Below, in pieces: positions 1 through 6,629 of a DNA stretch of 10,534 nt. Position 1 is the first letter of the stretch. Every line of letters starts with the position of its first letter. The stretch is from Erysipelotrichaceae bacterium. GTDB lineage: Bacteria; Bacillota_I; Bacilli_A; Erysipelotrichales; Erysipelotrichaceae. The notes below the pieces were generated by a model. The model ran no database searches. It worked only from the letters and a program-made list of their open reading frames with translations, and was not told the DNA's origin. Both the position numbers and the translations under genes were made by a program. The stretch is taken from NCBI GenBank assembly GCA_003510215.1, contig DOKQ01000024.1:1-10534 (forward strand). Reading direction: 5' to 3'.

Positions 1-261
1 GATTGTCATGGGATTGGTTTTGCGGCCAAACCATTTAGCCGCCACTATCGTCGTATTGTCAAGAGTAAACATCTAAATCAAAGTTCTGTAGCCGTGATTG
101 GTGATCAGCTGTTTACAGATATTGCGGGGGGGAAGATTCGCGGTTATTTCAGTATTTATGTTGAACCGATTTCGAAGCGGGACATCATGTATTCTCGCTT
201 TTCGCGAGTGTTGGAGCGATGGGTCATCGCTCAGTTTAGAAAGAAAGGGTGGCTTTTATGA
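1..261 (+). CDS. yqeG: YqeG-family HAD phosphatase, 3' part only
   Basis: The window opens inside this gene; 86 residues and a TGA stop are visible in frame 1. The visible part carries the later HAD-superfamily motifs: a lysine in AAKP (visible residues 8-11, motif III) and GDQLFTDI (34-41, motif IV, with the acidic residues that help bind Mg2+). This GDQ-TD form is typical of the YqeG/YggK-like HAD phosphatases. The catalytic DxD motif I lies upstream of the window. The position directly before yqeH is that of yqeG in Bacillus, which supports the name. The stop overlaps the yqeH start as ATGA, so translation is probably coupled. The exact substrate of YqeG is not established, so only a phosphatase-like role is claimed. 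Confidence 0.88.
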   Translation, partial: DCHGIGFAAKPFSRHYRRIVKSKHLNQSSVAVIGDQLFTDIAGGKIRGYFSIYVEPISKRDIMYSRFSRVLERWVIAQFRKKGWLL

Positions 262-1319
262 GTCAATTAAACCATTGCGTAGGATGCGGGTTAGCACTGC
301 AAAGTGAAGATCCGGCATACGAAGGATATACACCGAAAGAAGAGGCAACACTGTGTCAGCGGTGTTTTCGCTTGCGTCATTATGGAGATACCTCTTCCAT
401 TATTGGACGGACCGTGGCGATGGAGCCGCTTTTATCAAAACTTCATTCGATGGATGCTCTCTTTTTATGGGTCATTGATTTATTCCATTTGGAAGAAAGC
501 ATGATTGATGGATTGCATCGCCATTTACCGGATAAGGATATCATTGTGATTGCTACCAAACGTGAACTGCTTCCGGTCACACTCAGTGATACCAAGATAC
601 TGACTATGCTTCAGCAGCGTGTAAGGGATGCTAATGTGGTGCCTAAAGGGTATGTGGTGGTCTCGGATTATGGTAAAGATGGGGCTGACCAGGTGTTTAA
701 AGCTATCAATATTTTCAGAAATAATCGTGATGTGGTTGTCTTTGGGGTAGCTAATGCAGGAAAATCAACCTTGCTCAATGCGCTCTTCCCATCCCGGGAT
801 CCTTTGACAGTATCACAGTTTCCGGGTACAACCCTTGATCTTGTGCCAATTTATGAGCGTGGGTTTACCATTTATGATACACCGGGTATAGAGATGCGTT
901 CCACCTTTTTGCATGCCATTTCCAAGGAGCAGGTTAAACTATTGCAACCAAAACATCCGATACGTCCAGTCGTCTATCAGCTGAGTGAAGATCAGACCCT
1001 TGTCATTGGTCAAACGGCGATGATTCATCTGATCGGTGCCAAGAAGGCGACAGCCGTGTGCTATTTCCCTGAGGGAGTTGAAGTGCATCGTACCAAAGGT
1101 GCCAATGCGCAAACTTACTGGAACGCACATACTCAAAACAAAGTACCTTATGTGAACGTTGAAGAAAAACTGATTCATCGCACCCATAAGCTCACTCATG
1201 ATAAAATGGATATTTTACTACCATATGTTGGATTTGTGACCATCAGCGGTGAAATTGATTCACTAGAGAGTGACGCAATTGAATCTTGCGACCTCTACAC
1301 CCGAAAGGCGGTTATTTAA
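258..1319 (+). CDS. yqeH: YqeH, circularly permuted ribosome-assembly GTPase
   Basis: A 353-residue GTPase of the YqeH/RbgA-type circularly permuted family, which in Bacillus is needed for 30S subunit assembly. An N-terminal zinc finger is visible (C7-x2-C10 and C33-x2-C36). The GTPase motifs then come in permuted order: G4 at 100-103, G1 P-loop GVANAGKS at 163-170, G2 PGTT at 189-192 and G3 DTPG at 207-210. A C-terminal domain of about 140 residues follows. The G4 motif reads TKRE instead of the usual NKxD, which is odd for guanine recognition. I chose ATG 258 over the upstream GTG 249 because AAAGGG (244-249) sits 8 bases before ATG 258 and the ATG makes an ATGA overlap with yqeG. The 3' end overlaps yhbY by one base (TAATG). 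Family assignment is firm. Confidence 0.96.
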   Translation: MSQLNHCVGCGLALQSEDPAYEGYTPKEEATLCQRCFRLRHYGDTSSIIGRTVAMEPLLSKLHSMDALFLWVIDLFHLEESMIDGLHRHLPDKDIIVIATKRELLPVTLSDTKILTMLQQRVRDANVVPKGYVVVSDYGKDGADQVFKAINIFRNNRDVVVFGVANAGKSTLLNALFPSRDPLTVSQFPGTTLDLVPIYERGFTIYDTPGIEMRSTFLHAISKEQVKLLQPKHPIRPVVYQLSEDQTLVIGQTAMIHLIGAKKATAVCYFPEGVEVHRTKGANAQTYWNAHTQNKVPYVNVEEKLIHRTHKLTHDKMDILLPYVGFVTISGEIDSLESDAIESCDLYTRKAVI

Positions 1320-1606
1320 TGTTAACAAGTAAGCAAAAAAGTTTTCTTCGCTCAATGGCGAATCCACTACCTGCCTATGTGCAAGTAGGAAAGGATGGTA
1401 TCAGTCCCAATGTGATTGCATCCTTAAATCAGTCACTTCTGGCTCATGAACTTGTCAAGGTTTCCATTCTTAAGAGTTGCCCGGATCCTGTACAGCAGGT
1501 AGCTCTTGATCTTGCCAGTGCCACAAAAAGTGAGGTTGTTCAACTGATTGGGAAAACGCTTGTGTTCTATAAAAAGAGCAAGGAAAACAAGATTTCACTC
1601 CCATGA
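1319..1606 (+). CDS. yhbY: YhbY/YqeI, CRM-domain RNA-binding protein
   Basis: A 95-residue single-domain CRM protein, the normal length for YhbY. The family binds pre-ribosomal RNA and is associated with assembly of the large subunit. The GxxG loop is visible as VGKDGIS (residues 23-29), followed by the ELVKV strand and the closing LIGKTLVFYK segment. I chose ATG 1319 over a longer in-frame ATG at 1286 because the longer form would add 11 unrelated residues inside yqeH, while an AAAGGCGG-like ribosome binding site (1304-1311) stands 7 bases before ATG 1319. The gene overlaps nadD by ATGA at 1603-1606. In Bacillus an aroE gene usually sits between yqeH and yhbY; it is absent here. Confidence 0.95.
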   Translation: MLTSKQKSFLRSMANPLPAYVQVGKDGISPNVIASLNQSLLAHELVKVSILKSCPDPVQQVALDLASATKSEVVQLIGKTLVFYKKSKENKISLP

Positions 1607-2637
1607 GCCGACCAGTCATTTTGTTTGGTGGCTCCTTTGATCCCATTCACAACGGCCATTTACATATGGCTAAGGTGGCTTTAAAAGAACTTGCAGGAAG
1701 TCGTTTATGGTTTGTGGTGGCAAAGGATGCTCCGTTAAAGCAGGCACATCATGCCAGTTTTGAGCATCGGGTCACCATGGTACAGCGGGCCATTGCCCCT
1801 TTTCGAAAGATGAGTGTCTGTACGGTGGAGCAAAAACTTCCAACACCTTCCTATACAGTTGATACGGTCAGCTATCTTAAACGCAAACACCCACACACTC
1901 AGTTTTATTTTCTGATTGGGGATGATCAGGCGGCGCAACTTTCTAAATGGAAACAAATTAATGAGTTATCCAAACAGGTCATTTTTTTGGTATATCCCCG
2001 AAGTGGAGTGGATGAATTTAAAGTTGAAGCAAATCTTCGGATGATATGGCTTAAGGGTAAACGAGTAGATATTAGCTCAAGTGACATTCGTCAAGGCAGC
2101 GGATTTCAATTTCCGAAAGCAGTCGGTCAGTATTTTATCATGCATCATCTGTATGATCAGTCAATTTTGAAAACCCACATTAAACCAAAACGCTTGCATC
2201 ATGTCAATTCAGTCACTGATTTAGCAGCTAAAATCGCTCAGAAAAAGCGGTTGAATGTTCACGCAGTCACGGTGGCTGCATGTTATCACGATGTGTCAAA
2301 GGAATGGCATCCAGCGATTTTAGAAGCATATATGCGTCGCTTTGCTATAAATCAGCTGAGTTTACCAAAACCTATTTGGCACGCTTTTGTGGCTAAAGGA
2401 TTTATGAATCACTATTATGGAATCTATGATAAGAAAATATTGAAAGCGATTGAACATCATGTTCAGGGACTAAGTCAGCATAACTATGCAAAAATCGTGT
2501 ATGTGTCCGATAAAATCGAACCGACACGACCGTATGATACAAGTCATCTTTTAGCATTGGCATTCGCAGATTTGGATCAACTGTTCCGTATCGTTAAAAA
2601 AGAACAGCGCAAATATGTACAACAGGAGGAAAAATGA
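1603..2637 (+). CDS. nadD: NadD-YqeK fusion: nicotinate-nucleotide adenylyltransferase plus HD hydrolase
   Basis: One 344-residue frame joins two enzymes that are separate genes in Bacillus. Residues 1-185 are NadD, which adenylates nicotinate mononucleotide to deamido-NAD. They show GGSFDPIHNGH (9-19), PSYTVDTV (82-89), FLIGDDQ (103-109) and ISSSDIR (157-163). Residues 190-344 are a YqeK-type HD domain: H200, H229-D230 with K233, H260, H286, and SDKIEPTR (302-309) carrying the last metal-site aspartate D303. YqeK proteins are known as symmetrical Ap4A hydrolases; that activity is inferred here from the motifs. The usual HT of the family near residue 286 reads HV. The start overlaps yhbY (ATGA) and the nearest Shine-Dalgarno-like AAGGA (1580-1584) is too distant, which suggests translational coupling. 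Similar fusions are known in mycoplasmas. Confidence 0.95.
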   Translation: MSRPVILFGGSFDPIHNGHLHMAKVALKELAGSRLWFVVAKDAPLKQAHHASFEHRVTMVQRAIAPFRKMSVCTVEQKLPTPSYTVDTVSYLKRKHPHTQFYFLIGDDQAAQLSKWKQINELSKQVIFLVYPRSGVDEFKVEANLRMIWLKGKRVDISSSDIRQGSGFQFPKAVGQYFIMHHLYDQSILKTHIKPKRLHHVNSVTDLAAKIAQKKRLNVHAVTVAACYHDVSKEWHPAILEAYMRRFAINQLSLPKPIWHAFVAKGFMNHYYGIYDKKILKAIEHHVQGLSQHNYAKIVYVSDKIEPTRPYDTSHLLALAFADLDQLFRIVKKEQRKYVQQEEK

Positions 2638-2960
2638 CACTTAAAGAGGTAATCATCGCGGCGATTGAAGAAAAGAAGGGGGCAAACCTGACGGTCTGTG
2701 ACTTCGAAAACCAGGGCTACATTGTGGATGCCTATCTTATTGCGGATGCACCAAGTATTCGTCAGGTGGCTGCGATTGTGGATCAGATTGAGGAATCTGT
2801 GAAAAAGGCAGGCTACACGATTTATCGGATTGAAGGCGGTAAGGAAAGCCGCTGGATCCTTGTGGATTGTGGCGATGTGGTAGCTCATATTTTTCAGACG
2901 GAAGAGCGCAGTGTATATCAGCTGGAACGTCTTTGGGCAGACGCATGCAAACAAAAGTAA
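2634..2960 (+). CDS. rsfS: RsfS, ribosomal silencing factor (YbeB/YqeL family)
   Basis: A 108-residue protein of normal family length. RsfS binds uL14 on the 50S subunit and blocks joining to 30S when nutrients are short. The diagnostic C-terminal half is present: RIEGG (65-69), W74 followed by ILVDCGDVVAHIF (75-87), then R92, Y95 and LERLW (97-101). ATG 2634 overlaps the nadD-yqeK stop as ATGA and has a strong AGGAGG site at 2624-2629, 4 bases upstream. The 3' end overlaps the next gene by 16 bases. The position after yqeK matches yqeL in Bacillus. Confidence 0.96.
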   Translation: MTLKEVIIAAIEEKKGANLTVCDFENQGYIVDAYLIADAPSIRQVAAIVDQIEESVKKAGYTIYRIEGGKESRWILVDCGDVVAHIFQTEERSVYQLERLWADACKQK

Positions 2961-3661
2961 ACTATTCTTCACTAGCTCACATGTATGATCAACTGATGGG
3001 AGATGCACAGGGGTTTGAGGATTGGATGTCCTTTGTTCAGCCCTTTACGTATCCAAACATGAAAATTCTCGATTTGGCCTGTGGAAGCGGTGAACTTAGT
3101 CTTCGTTTGTCACAGCAAGGATTTTCAGTGATTGGACTTGATTTAAGTGAAGCTATGCTTGAAGTGGCAAAAAGTAAGGATTCACATCACCAAATCGACT
3201 TTAGGCTGGGTGATATGAGGGATTTTGACTTGAAGACAACGGTGGACATGGTGATCTGTGCGGTCGATAGTCTTCATTATCTGGAAAATATCGATCAGTT
3301 GCATCAGACCTTTACCTGTGTGAAAAGACATCTGAATGACGGGGGTATCTTTATTTTTGATTTGTATAAGAAAAGCTTCGCTGAGGGATTTGCGGAAGCG
3401 TTTGAGGAAGAGGGAGTCATCGATGATTTGCCTTATCATTGGCGAATCGAATATGAGCAAGATCAACTGATCCATACGATTGCACTTTACAATCAGTCAT
3501 TTCCGGACATTGAAAGTCACATTCAGACATTGTTTTCGGTGGATGAAGTTATCAGACTATGTAAGAGAATAGGGTTTGAGGTTGATATTTTTAACGGATT
3601 GAGTGAGAAAGATCAGGATGAGAAGTATCTATGTGTGGCCAGAAAAGAAATGGAGCGATAA
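2945..3661 (+). CDS. yqeM: YqeM, class I SAM-dependent methyltransferase
   Basis: A 238-residue Rossmann-fold methyltransferase. Motif I is ILDLACGSGEL (41-51), followed by the acidic end of strand 2 in VIGLDLS (D66) and a later GDMRDF segment, all usual for SAM binding. Its place after rsfS is that of yqeM in Bacillus. The substrate is unknown. ATG 2945 lies inside the rsfS 3' end (16-base overlap) and starts the conserved MQTKVNYSSLAHMYD-type beginning; the longer in-frame start at 2867 would add 26 residues deep in rsfS and is unlikely. The ribosome binding site is weak (GGG at 2936-2938), so coupling to rsfS is likely. The stop is one base before mtnN. Confidence 0.9.
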   Translation: MQTKVNYSSLAHMYDQLMGDAQGFEDWMSFVQPFTYPNMKILDLACGSGELSLRLSQQGFSVIGLDLSEAMLEVAKSKDSHHQIDFRLGDMRDFDLKTTVDMVICAVDSLHYLENIDQLHQTFTCVKRHLNDGGIFIFDLYKKSFAEGFAEAFEEEGVIDDLPYHWRIEYEQDQLIHTIALYNQSFPDIESHIQTLFSVDEVIRLCKRIGFEVDIFNGLSEKDQDEKYLCVARKEMER

Positions 3662-3662
3662 T

Positions 3663-4379
3663 ATGATTGCAATTATTGGTGCTATGCAACCCGAAGTGGA
3701 TGCGTTGCTTGCATTATCTACAGAAAATAATACCAGGGTGATATCCAATCATACCTTTGTGGTTGGAAAGTTAAGTCAGACAGACGTAGTCATCGCACTC
3801 AGTGGCGTAGCCAAGGTGGCAGCAGCCACAACCACTACGATTTTACTTGAGCATTTTGATGTGGATGGCATCATCAATATCGGAACAGCCGGTGGCTTGC
3901 TTAAAGATCAAAAGGTACTGGATGTGGTTGTTTCGACAAGAGTTGCTCATCATGATGCGGATTTAACCGCTTTTGGAATCGCCAAAGGATTTGATAGTGA
4001 CCGCTTTGCCTATAATAGTGATCCACGTTTTGTGAGCATCGTCGAGCAAGCTCTGGGTGAAGGTGAAGAAGCCTTTAAGGTTTGGGTCGGACCAATGGTC
4101 TCCGGCGATCAGTTTATCGCATCAAAGCAGCAGGTGGAAGCGATACTGAAGGATTTTCCAACAGCGATGTGCTGTGAGATGGAGGCTGCAGCAATTGCTC
4201 AGGTAGCGACCATCTATCAGATTCCCTTTGTCGTGATTCGATCTTTAAGTGATATTACCTTGCGTGATGATAATCATCTTTCTTTTGAGGAATATCTGCC
4301 TTTAGCGAGCAAACGCAGTGCGCAATGGGTATATAAAATCATAGATCAGCTAAAAGAAAGCACAAAAAAACCAGTCTAG
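3663..4379 (+). CDS. mtnN: MtnN/Pfs, 5'-methylthioadenosine / S-adenosylhomocysteine nucleosidase
   Basis: A 238-residue nucleosidase that cleaves adenine from MTA and S-adenosylhomocysteine, clearing inhibitory products of SAM use and feeding methionine salvage and AI-2 synthesis. Visible family marks are MIAIIGAMQPE with E11 (matching catalytic E12 of E. coli), NIGTAGGL (72-79), SGDQFI (147-152), CCEMEAAAIAQ (170-180; substrate-contacting E172-M-E174) and IRSLSD (192-197) with the catalytic D197. ATG 3663 has GGAG at 3652-3655, 7 bases upstream; the upstream in-frame start at 3603 lies inside yqeM and is rejected. It directly follows a SAM-dependent methyltransferase whose by-product it would hydrolyse. 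The TAG stop lies in the loop of the terminator hairpin. Confidence 0.95.
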   Translation: MIAIIGAMQPEVDALLALSTENNTRVISNHTFVVGKLSQTDVVIALSGVAKVAAATTTTILLEHFDVDGIINIGTAGGLLKDQKVLDVVVSTRVAHHDADLTAFGIAKGFDSDRFAYNSDPRFVSIVEQALGEGEEAFKVWVGPMVSGDQFIASKQQVEAILKDFPTAMCCEMEAAAIAQVATIYQIPFVVIRSLSDITLRDDNHLSFEEYLPLASKRSAQWVYKIIDQLKESTKKPV

Positions 4380-4391
4380 GCTGGTTTTAGT
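4364..4391. terminator. Bidirectional rho-independent terminator between mtnN and the convergent gene
   Basis: AAAACCAG (4367-4374) pairs with CTGGTTTT (4381-4388) around a six-base loop. On the minus strand the stem is followed by seven T (4370 down to 4364), a very good terminator tail. On the plus strand it is followed by TTTTAGTTT, which is weaker. The mtnN stop (TAG 4377-4379) lies in the loop and the stop of the opposite gene (4387-4389) lies in the stem, so the hairpin is shared and partly coding on both sides. Confidence 0.85.
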
Positions 4392-4890
4392 TTACACCTT
4401 GGTAGATACTGTTTTCCTTCATCCATTCCCGTAAATTATCAAGACCGATGGGATTGTGATATTCCCATTGCAGAACGGATAAAATTTCCTTCTCATTTTC
4501 AACATATTGAAGGGAAACAAAGGCCGGATAGTTGGAAAAGCCCCATTGGTTGTTCAGACGGCTCGGTGTCACCGATCGTTTCAGATTGGACATATCCACA
4601 AACACAAACTCCACAAAGTCACTGGTGCGAGATTCGAGCGCGATGGGTCGCAGGGCATTATCGTTGACGAAGAGGCAGTCAACAGATGCATCACAGAACC
4701 AAAGATATTGAACACCTTCACGGGTTTTTAAAAAATCCTCTGCCTGATCATAAGGGATGGAAACACTTCTGGCATAGTCAATTAAGACGATGGGAGCAGG
4801 GGCGGGAGCGAAAAGATTATATAAAAACATCGCTGTTGCGATCAGGACAATCACGATAGGTGCGATGAGTAAAATCCGTCGATGTAACAT
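4387..4890 (-). CDS. Unrecognised membrane-anchored protein with thioredoxin-like fold layout
   Basis: A 167-residue protein that I cannot name. Residues 2-5 are basic (HRR) and 6-27 form one hydrophobic membrane segment, followed by a Pro/Ala stretch (28-33). The AxA sites there have proline at +1, which disfavours signal peptidase cleavage, and there is no lipobox, so an N-in, outside-facing anchored protein is inferred. The rest follows a thioredoxin order: helix (47-58), strand ending YLWFC (62-66), a Cys pair C66-x5-C72 before a helix, strand FVEFVFVDM (92-100), a helix, a likely cis-proline in NYPAF (P122), strand EILSVLQWE and a final amphipathic helix. CX5C in place of CXXC makes normal thioredoxin redox chemistry doubtful. 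AAAGGAG (complement of 4898-4904) lies 7 bases before the ATG. It has its own promoter and appears monocistronic. Confidence 0.8.
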   Translation of the reverse strand: MLHRRILLIAPIVIVLIATAMFLYNLFAPAPAPIVLIDYARSVSIPYDQAEDFLKTREGVQYLWFCDASVDCLFVNDNALRPIALESRTSDFVEFVFVDMSNLKRSVTPSRLNNQWGFSNYPAFVSLQYVENEKEILSVLQWEYHNPIGLDNLREWMKENSIYQGVN

Positions 4891-4913
4891 ATCTTCACTC
4901 CTTTAGCATAGCC

Positions 4914-4942
4914 ATTTTATCATGAAACATCGGTTTACGCAA
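4914..4942 (-). promoter_or_regulatory. Promoter for the thioredoxin-like membrane protein
   Basis: Reading the minus strand, TTGCGT (4942-4937) is followed after 17 bases by TAAAAT (4919-4914), preceded by TG one base away (extended -10, 4922-4921). This fits a vegetative sigma-A promoter. The expected start near 4907 gives a 5' leader of only about 17 bases, just enough for the ribosome binding site. Confidence 0.6.
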
Positions 4943-4954
4943 TCACGTTAACAG

Positions 4955-4983
4955 TAGCAACCAAGCACGAAATTTGATATAAT
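4955..4983 (+). promoter_or_regulatory. Extended -10 promoter for the ypmB-dnaD-nth operon
   Basis: A perfect TATAAT (4978-4983) with TG at 4975-4976 (extended -10). The -35 position at 17-base spacing is TAGCAA (4955-4960), a poor match, as is common when an extended -10 is present. The start of transcription would be near 4990, giving a leader of about 14 bases before ATG 5004. It is divergent from the promoter at 4914-4942. Confidence 0.7.
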
Positions 4984-4991
4984 CATAAAAC

Positions 4992-4997
4992 GAGGTG
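4992..4997 (+). promoter_or_regulatory. Ribosome binding site that decides the ypmB start
   Basis: GAGGTG lies 6 bases before ATG 5004. An in-frame GTG at 4995 is part of this site itself and would have almost no leader, so ATG 5004 is the start. Confidence 0.7.
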
Positions 4998-5003
4998 AAG
5001 CCA

Positions 5004-5462
5004 ATGAAACAACGTTTGCCATCGATGCTTTTTACTTTTTCACTCATGATCCTGCTTGGGTTCATTTTGGTTTTACTGGCTTCTTTTTTCATCAGTGGAC
5101 CGGCTCGTCTTCTGGAAAAAGAGGATCGGGCAATCGTGAATGTGGTGAAATCCAGATATCAGTTGGATGATGCTGAGTTACTTGCTCGCCATAGTTATCA
5201 TCAGGTAGTTTACGTGTTGTACTCAATGAGTAGGGAACGGCTCTATTTTGTGGATACGGAAGGGTTTTTAATTGAAAGTACAGAGGTTCCGGGTATCCAT
5301 GAAACACTTCGAAGTTTACTGAATGAGTATCAGTTAAGTGAAGAGGATCTGACGTATGGCTATGCGTTAAAGCCAGTCTTTGTCCTTGATACGCTGACAC
5401 ATCTGATATTTGTGGAGTTTGATGGAACGGTTGTACTCAACTTTCGAAAGGGGATTCGTTAA
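5004..5462 (+). CDS. ypmB: YpmB-like membrane-anchored protein (DUF5590 / PepSY-like)
   Basis: A 152-residue protein with a short basic start, one membrane segment (about 8-31) and an extracytoplasmic domain of about 120 residues. Length, layout and position upstream of dnaD match YpmB of Bacillus, a protein of unknown function with PepSY-like folds. The segment EKEDRAIVNVVKSRYQLDD (near 38-56), then a strand pair VVYVLYS and RLYFVDTEG, fits the first such domain. In Bacillus, aspB and asnS lie between ypmB and dnaD; here dnaD follows directly with a TAATG overlap (one base). The symbol rests on context and layout more than on sequence motifs. First gene of the ypmB-dnaD-nth operon. Confidence 0.75.
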   Translation: MKQRLPSMLFTFSLMILLGFILVLLASFFISGPARLLEKEDRAIVNVVKSRYQLDDAELLARHSYHQVVYVLYSMSRERLYFVDTEGFLIESTEVPGIHETLRSLLNEYQLSEEDLTYGYALKPVFVLDTLTHLIFVEFDGTVVLNFRKGIR

Positions 5463-6004
5463 TGTGGTGGAAAGATAGCTTTATTTCACGTCGAAACTGG
5501 ATTTTACATCATTTGCCTTCACTGGATGTTACGTTGAGTGAAGGGATGATGCTGTTAATGTTGGATTTTATGCAGGAGTTCTCCAAGGAAATTAACTTGG
5601 ATACACTTTCAAGTGCTTTACATCTGAAGAAACAGGAAACCGATCAACTGCTTGGGTCGCTTGTAGCCAAAGGGTACGTGAGCGTTGCAACCGCAAATAA
5701 AAAAGTGGAATTCCGCATGGATGGGCTTTATGAGTCTGTGCAGCGTACACCGATGATCATCTCGTCCGATTTATTTGATGTGTTCGAGCAGGAGTTTGGC
5801 AGACCATTGACTCGAAACGAAATGGAAAAACTGAGTGAGCATAGTCGGACACATTCCGATCAATTAATTATTTATGCACTGCGTGAGGCGACGATTGCTA
5901 AAAAAGTTTCCATGGCCTACATTTCCCGTATTCTTTCCAGTTGGAAAGCTAAAAATATCACTGTAGAGCAACTGGAATCAGGAGATCGTCATGACACCGA
6001 ATGA
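5462..6004 (+). CDS. dnaD: DnaD, replication initiation and primosome protein
   Basis: A 180-residue DnaD. Residues 1-92 resemble the N-terminal winged-helix oligomerisation domain (DDBH1). Residues 104-170 are the DDBH2 domain: LFDVFEQEFGRPLT (104-117), an alanine-rich helix ending in ALREA (139-143), and the signature YISRILSSW (153-161), the YxxxIxxxW motif needed for DNA binding. Bacillus DnaD is about 230 residues; here the disordered C-terminal tail is nearly absent. DnaD works with DnaA, DnaB and the helicase loader at oriC and at restarting forks. AAAGGGG (5447-5453) lies 8 bases before ATG 5462. It overlaps nth by 14 bases, the same neighbour as in Bacillus. Confidence 0.93.
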   Translation: MWWKDSFISRRNWILHHLPSLDVTLSEGMMLLMLDFMQEFSKEINLDTLSSALHLKKQETDQLLGSLVAKGYVSVATANKKVEFRMDGLYESVQRTPMIISSDLFDVFEQEFGRPLTRNEMEKLSEHSRTHSDQLIIYALREATIAKKVSMAYISRILSSWKAKNITVEQLESGDRHDTE

Positions 6005-6629
6005 AATTCTTGATCATCTTGAAGTCATGTTTCCTCATGCAGAGTGTGAACTTGTCCATCGTAACGTCTATGAACTGATCAGCGCGGTTGTTCTTTCAGC
6101 CCAAGCAACGGATGTCTCGGTGAATAAAATCACTCCAAAGCTTTTTGAGAAGTTTCCAACAATTGAAGCTATGGCTCAAGCGGAGATCAAAGATATTGAG
6201 GAGTGCATTAAAAATATTGGTTTATATCGAAACAAGGCTCGGATGCTTAAGGAAATGGCTGTAAAGGTGGTTAACGATCATCAGGGGCAGATTCCCGATA
6301 CACGCAAGGAGTTAGTCCTATTGCCAGGTGTGGGCCGTAAGACGGCCAATGTGGTCCTCTCCGTGTGGTATGATGTTCCTGCCATTGCGGTGGATACTCA
6401 TGTGGACCGGGTAAGCAAGCGTCTGCGACTAGCCAAGCCAACAGATAGTGTCGAGAAGGTGGAAGAAAAATTGCGTCGCAAACTGCCAAGAAGCCGATGG
6501 AATCGGGCGCATCACTTAATGATTTTCTTTGGAAGATATCATTGCAAAGCTCGTAACCCAATGTGTGATCAGTGTCCGTTTCAAAACTTTTGCAGATACT
6601 ATAAAGAATCCAATCAGATATCAGTGTAA
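5991..6629 (+). CDS. nth: Endonuclease III (DNA glycosylase / AP lyase)
   Basis: A 212-residue base-excision repair enzyme that removes oxidised pyrimidines and cleaves abasic sites. The helix-hairpin-helix LPGVGRK (111-117) carries the catalytic lysine K117 (E. coli K120). VDTHVDR (134-140) carries the catalytic aspartate D135 (E. coli D138). The 4Fe-4S cysteines C185-x6-C192-x2-C195-x5-C201 have exact family spacing. AGGAG (5980-5984) precedes ATG 5991 by 6 bases; the gene starts inside dnaD. It ends the operon just before a strong hairpin. All key residues are present, so it should be active. Confidence 0.97.
   Translation: MTPNEILDHLEVMFPHAECELVHRNVYELISAVVLSAQATDVSVNKITPKLFEKFPTIEAMAQAEIKDIEECIKNIGLYRNKARMLKEMAVKVVNDHQGQIPDTRKELVLLPGVGRKTANVVLSVWYDVPAIAVDTHVDRVSKRLRLAKPTDSVEKVEEKLRRKLPRSRWNRAHHLMIFFGRYHCKARNPMCDQCPFQNFCRYYKESNQISV

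Noticed and set aside
1735..1956. A small open frame on the minus strand inside nadD
   Set aside because: It is a shadow of the strongly supported NadD frame, with no motif of its own.
2577..3008. A 143-codon open frame on the minus strand over rsfS
   Set aside because: It is antisense to rsfS and its flanking gene ends, all with clear family motifs; no domain or ribosome binding site supports it.
4891..5003. Hidden small RNA or riboswitch in the divergent region
   Set aside because: The space is filled by two back-to-back promoters and their ribosome binding sites, with no stable hairpin visible.
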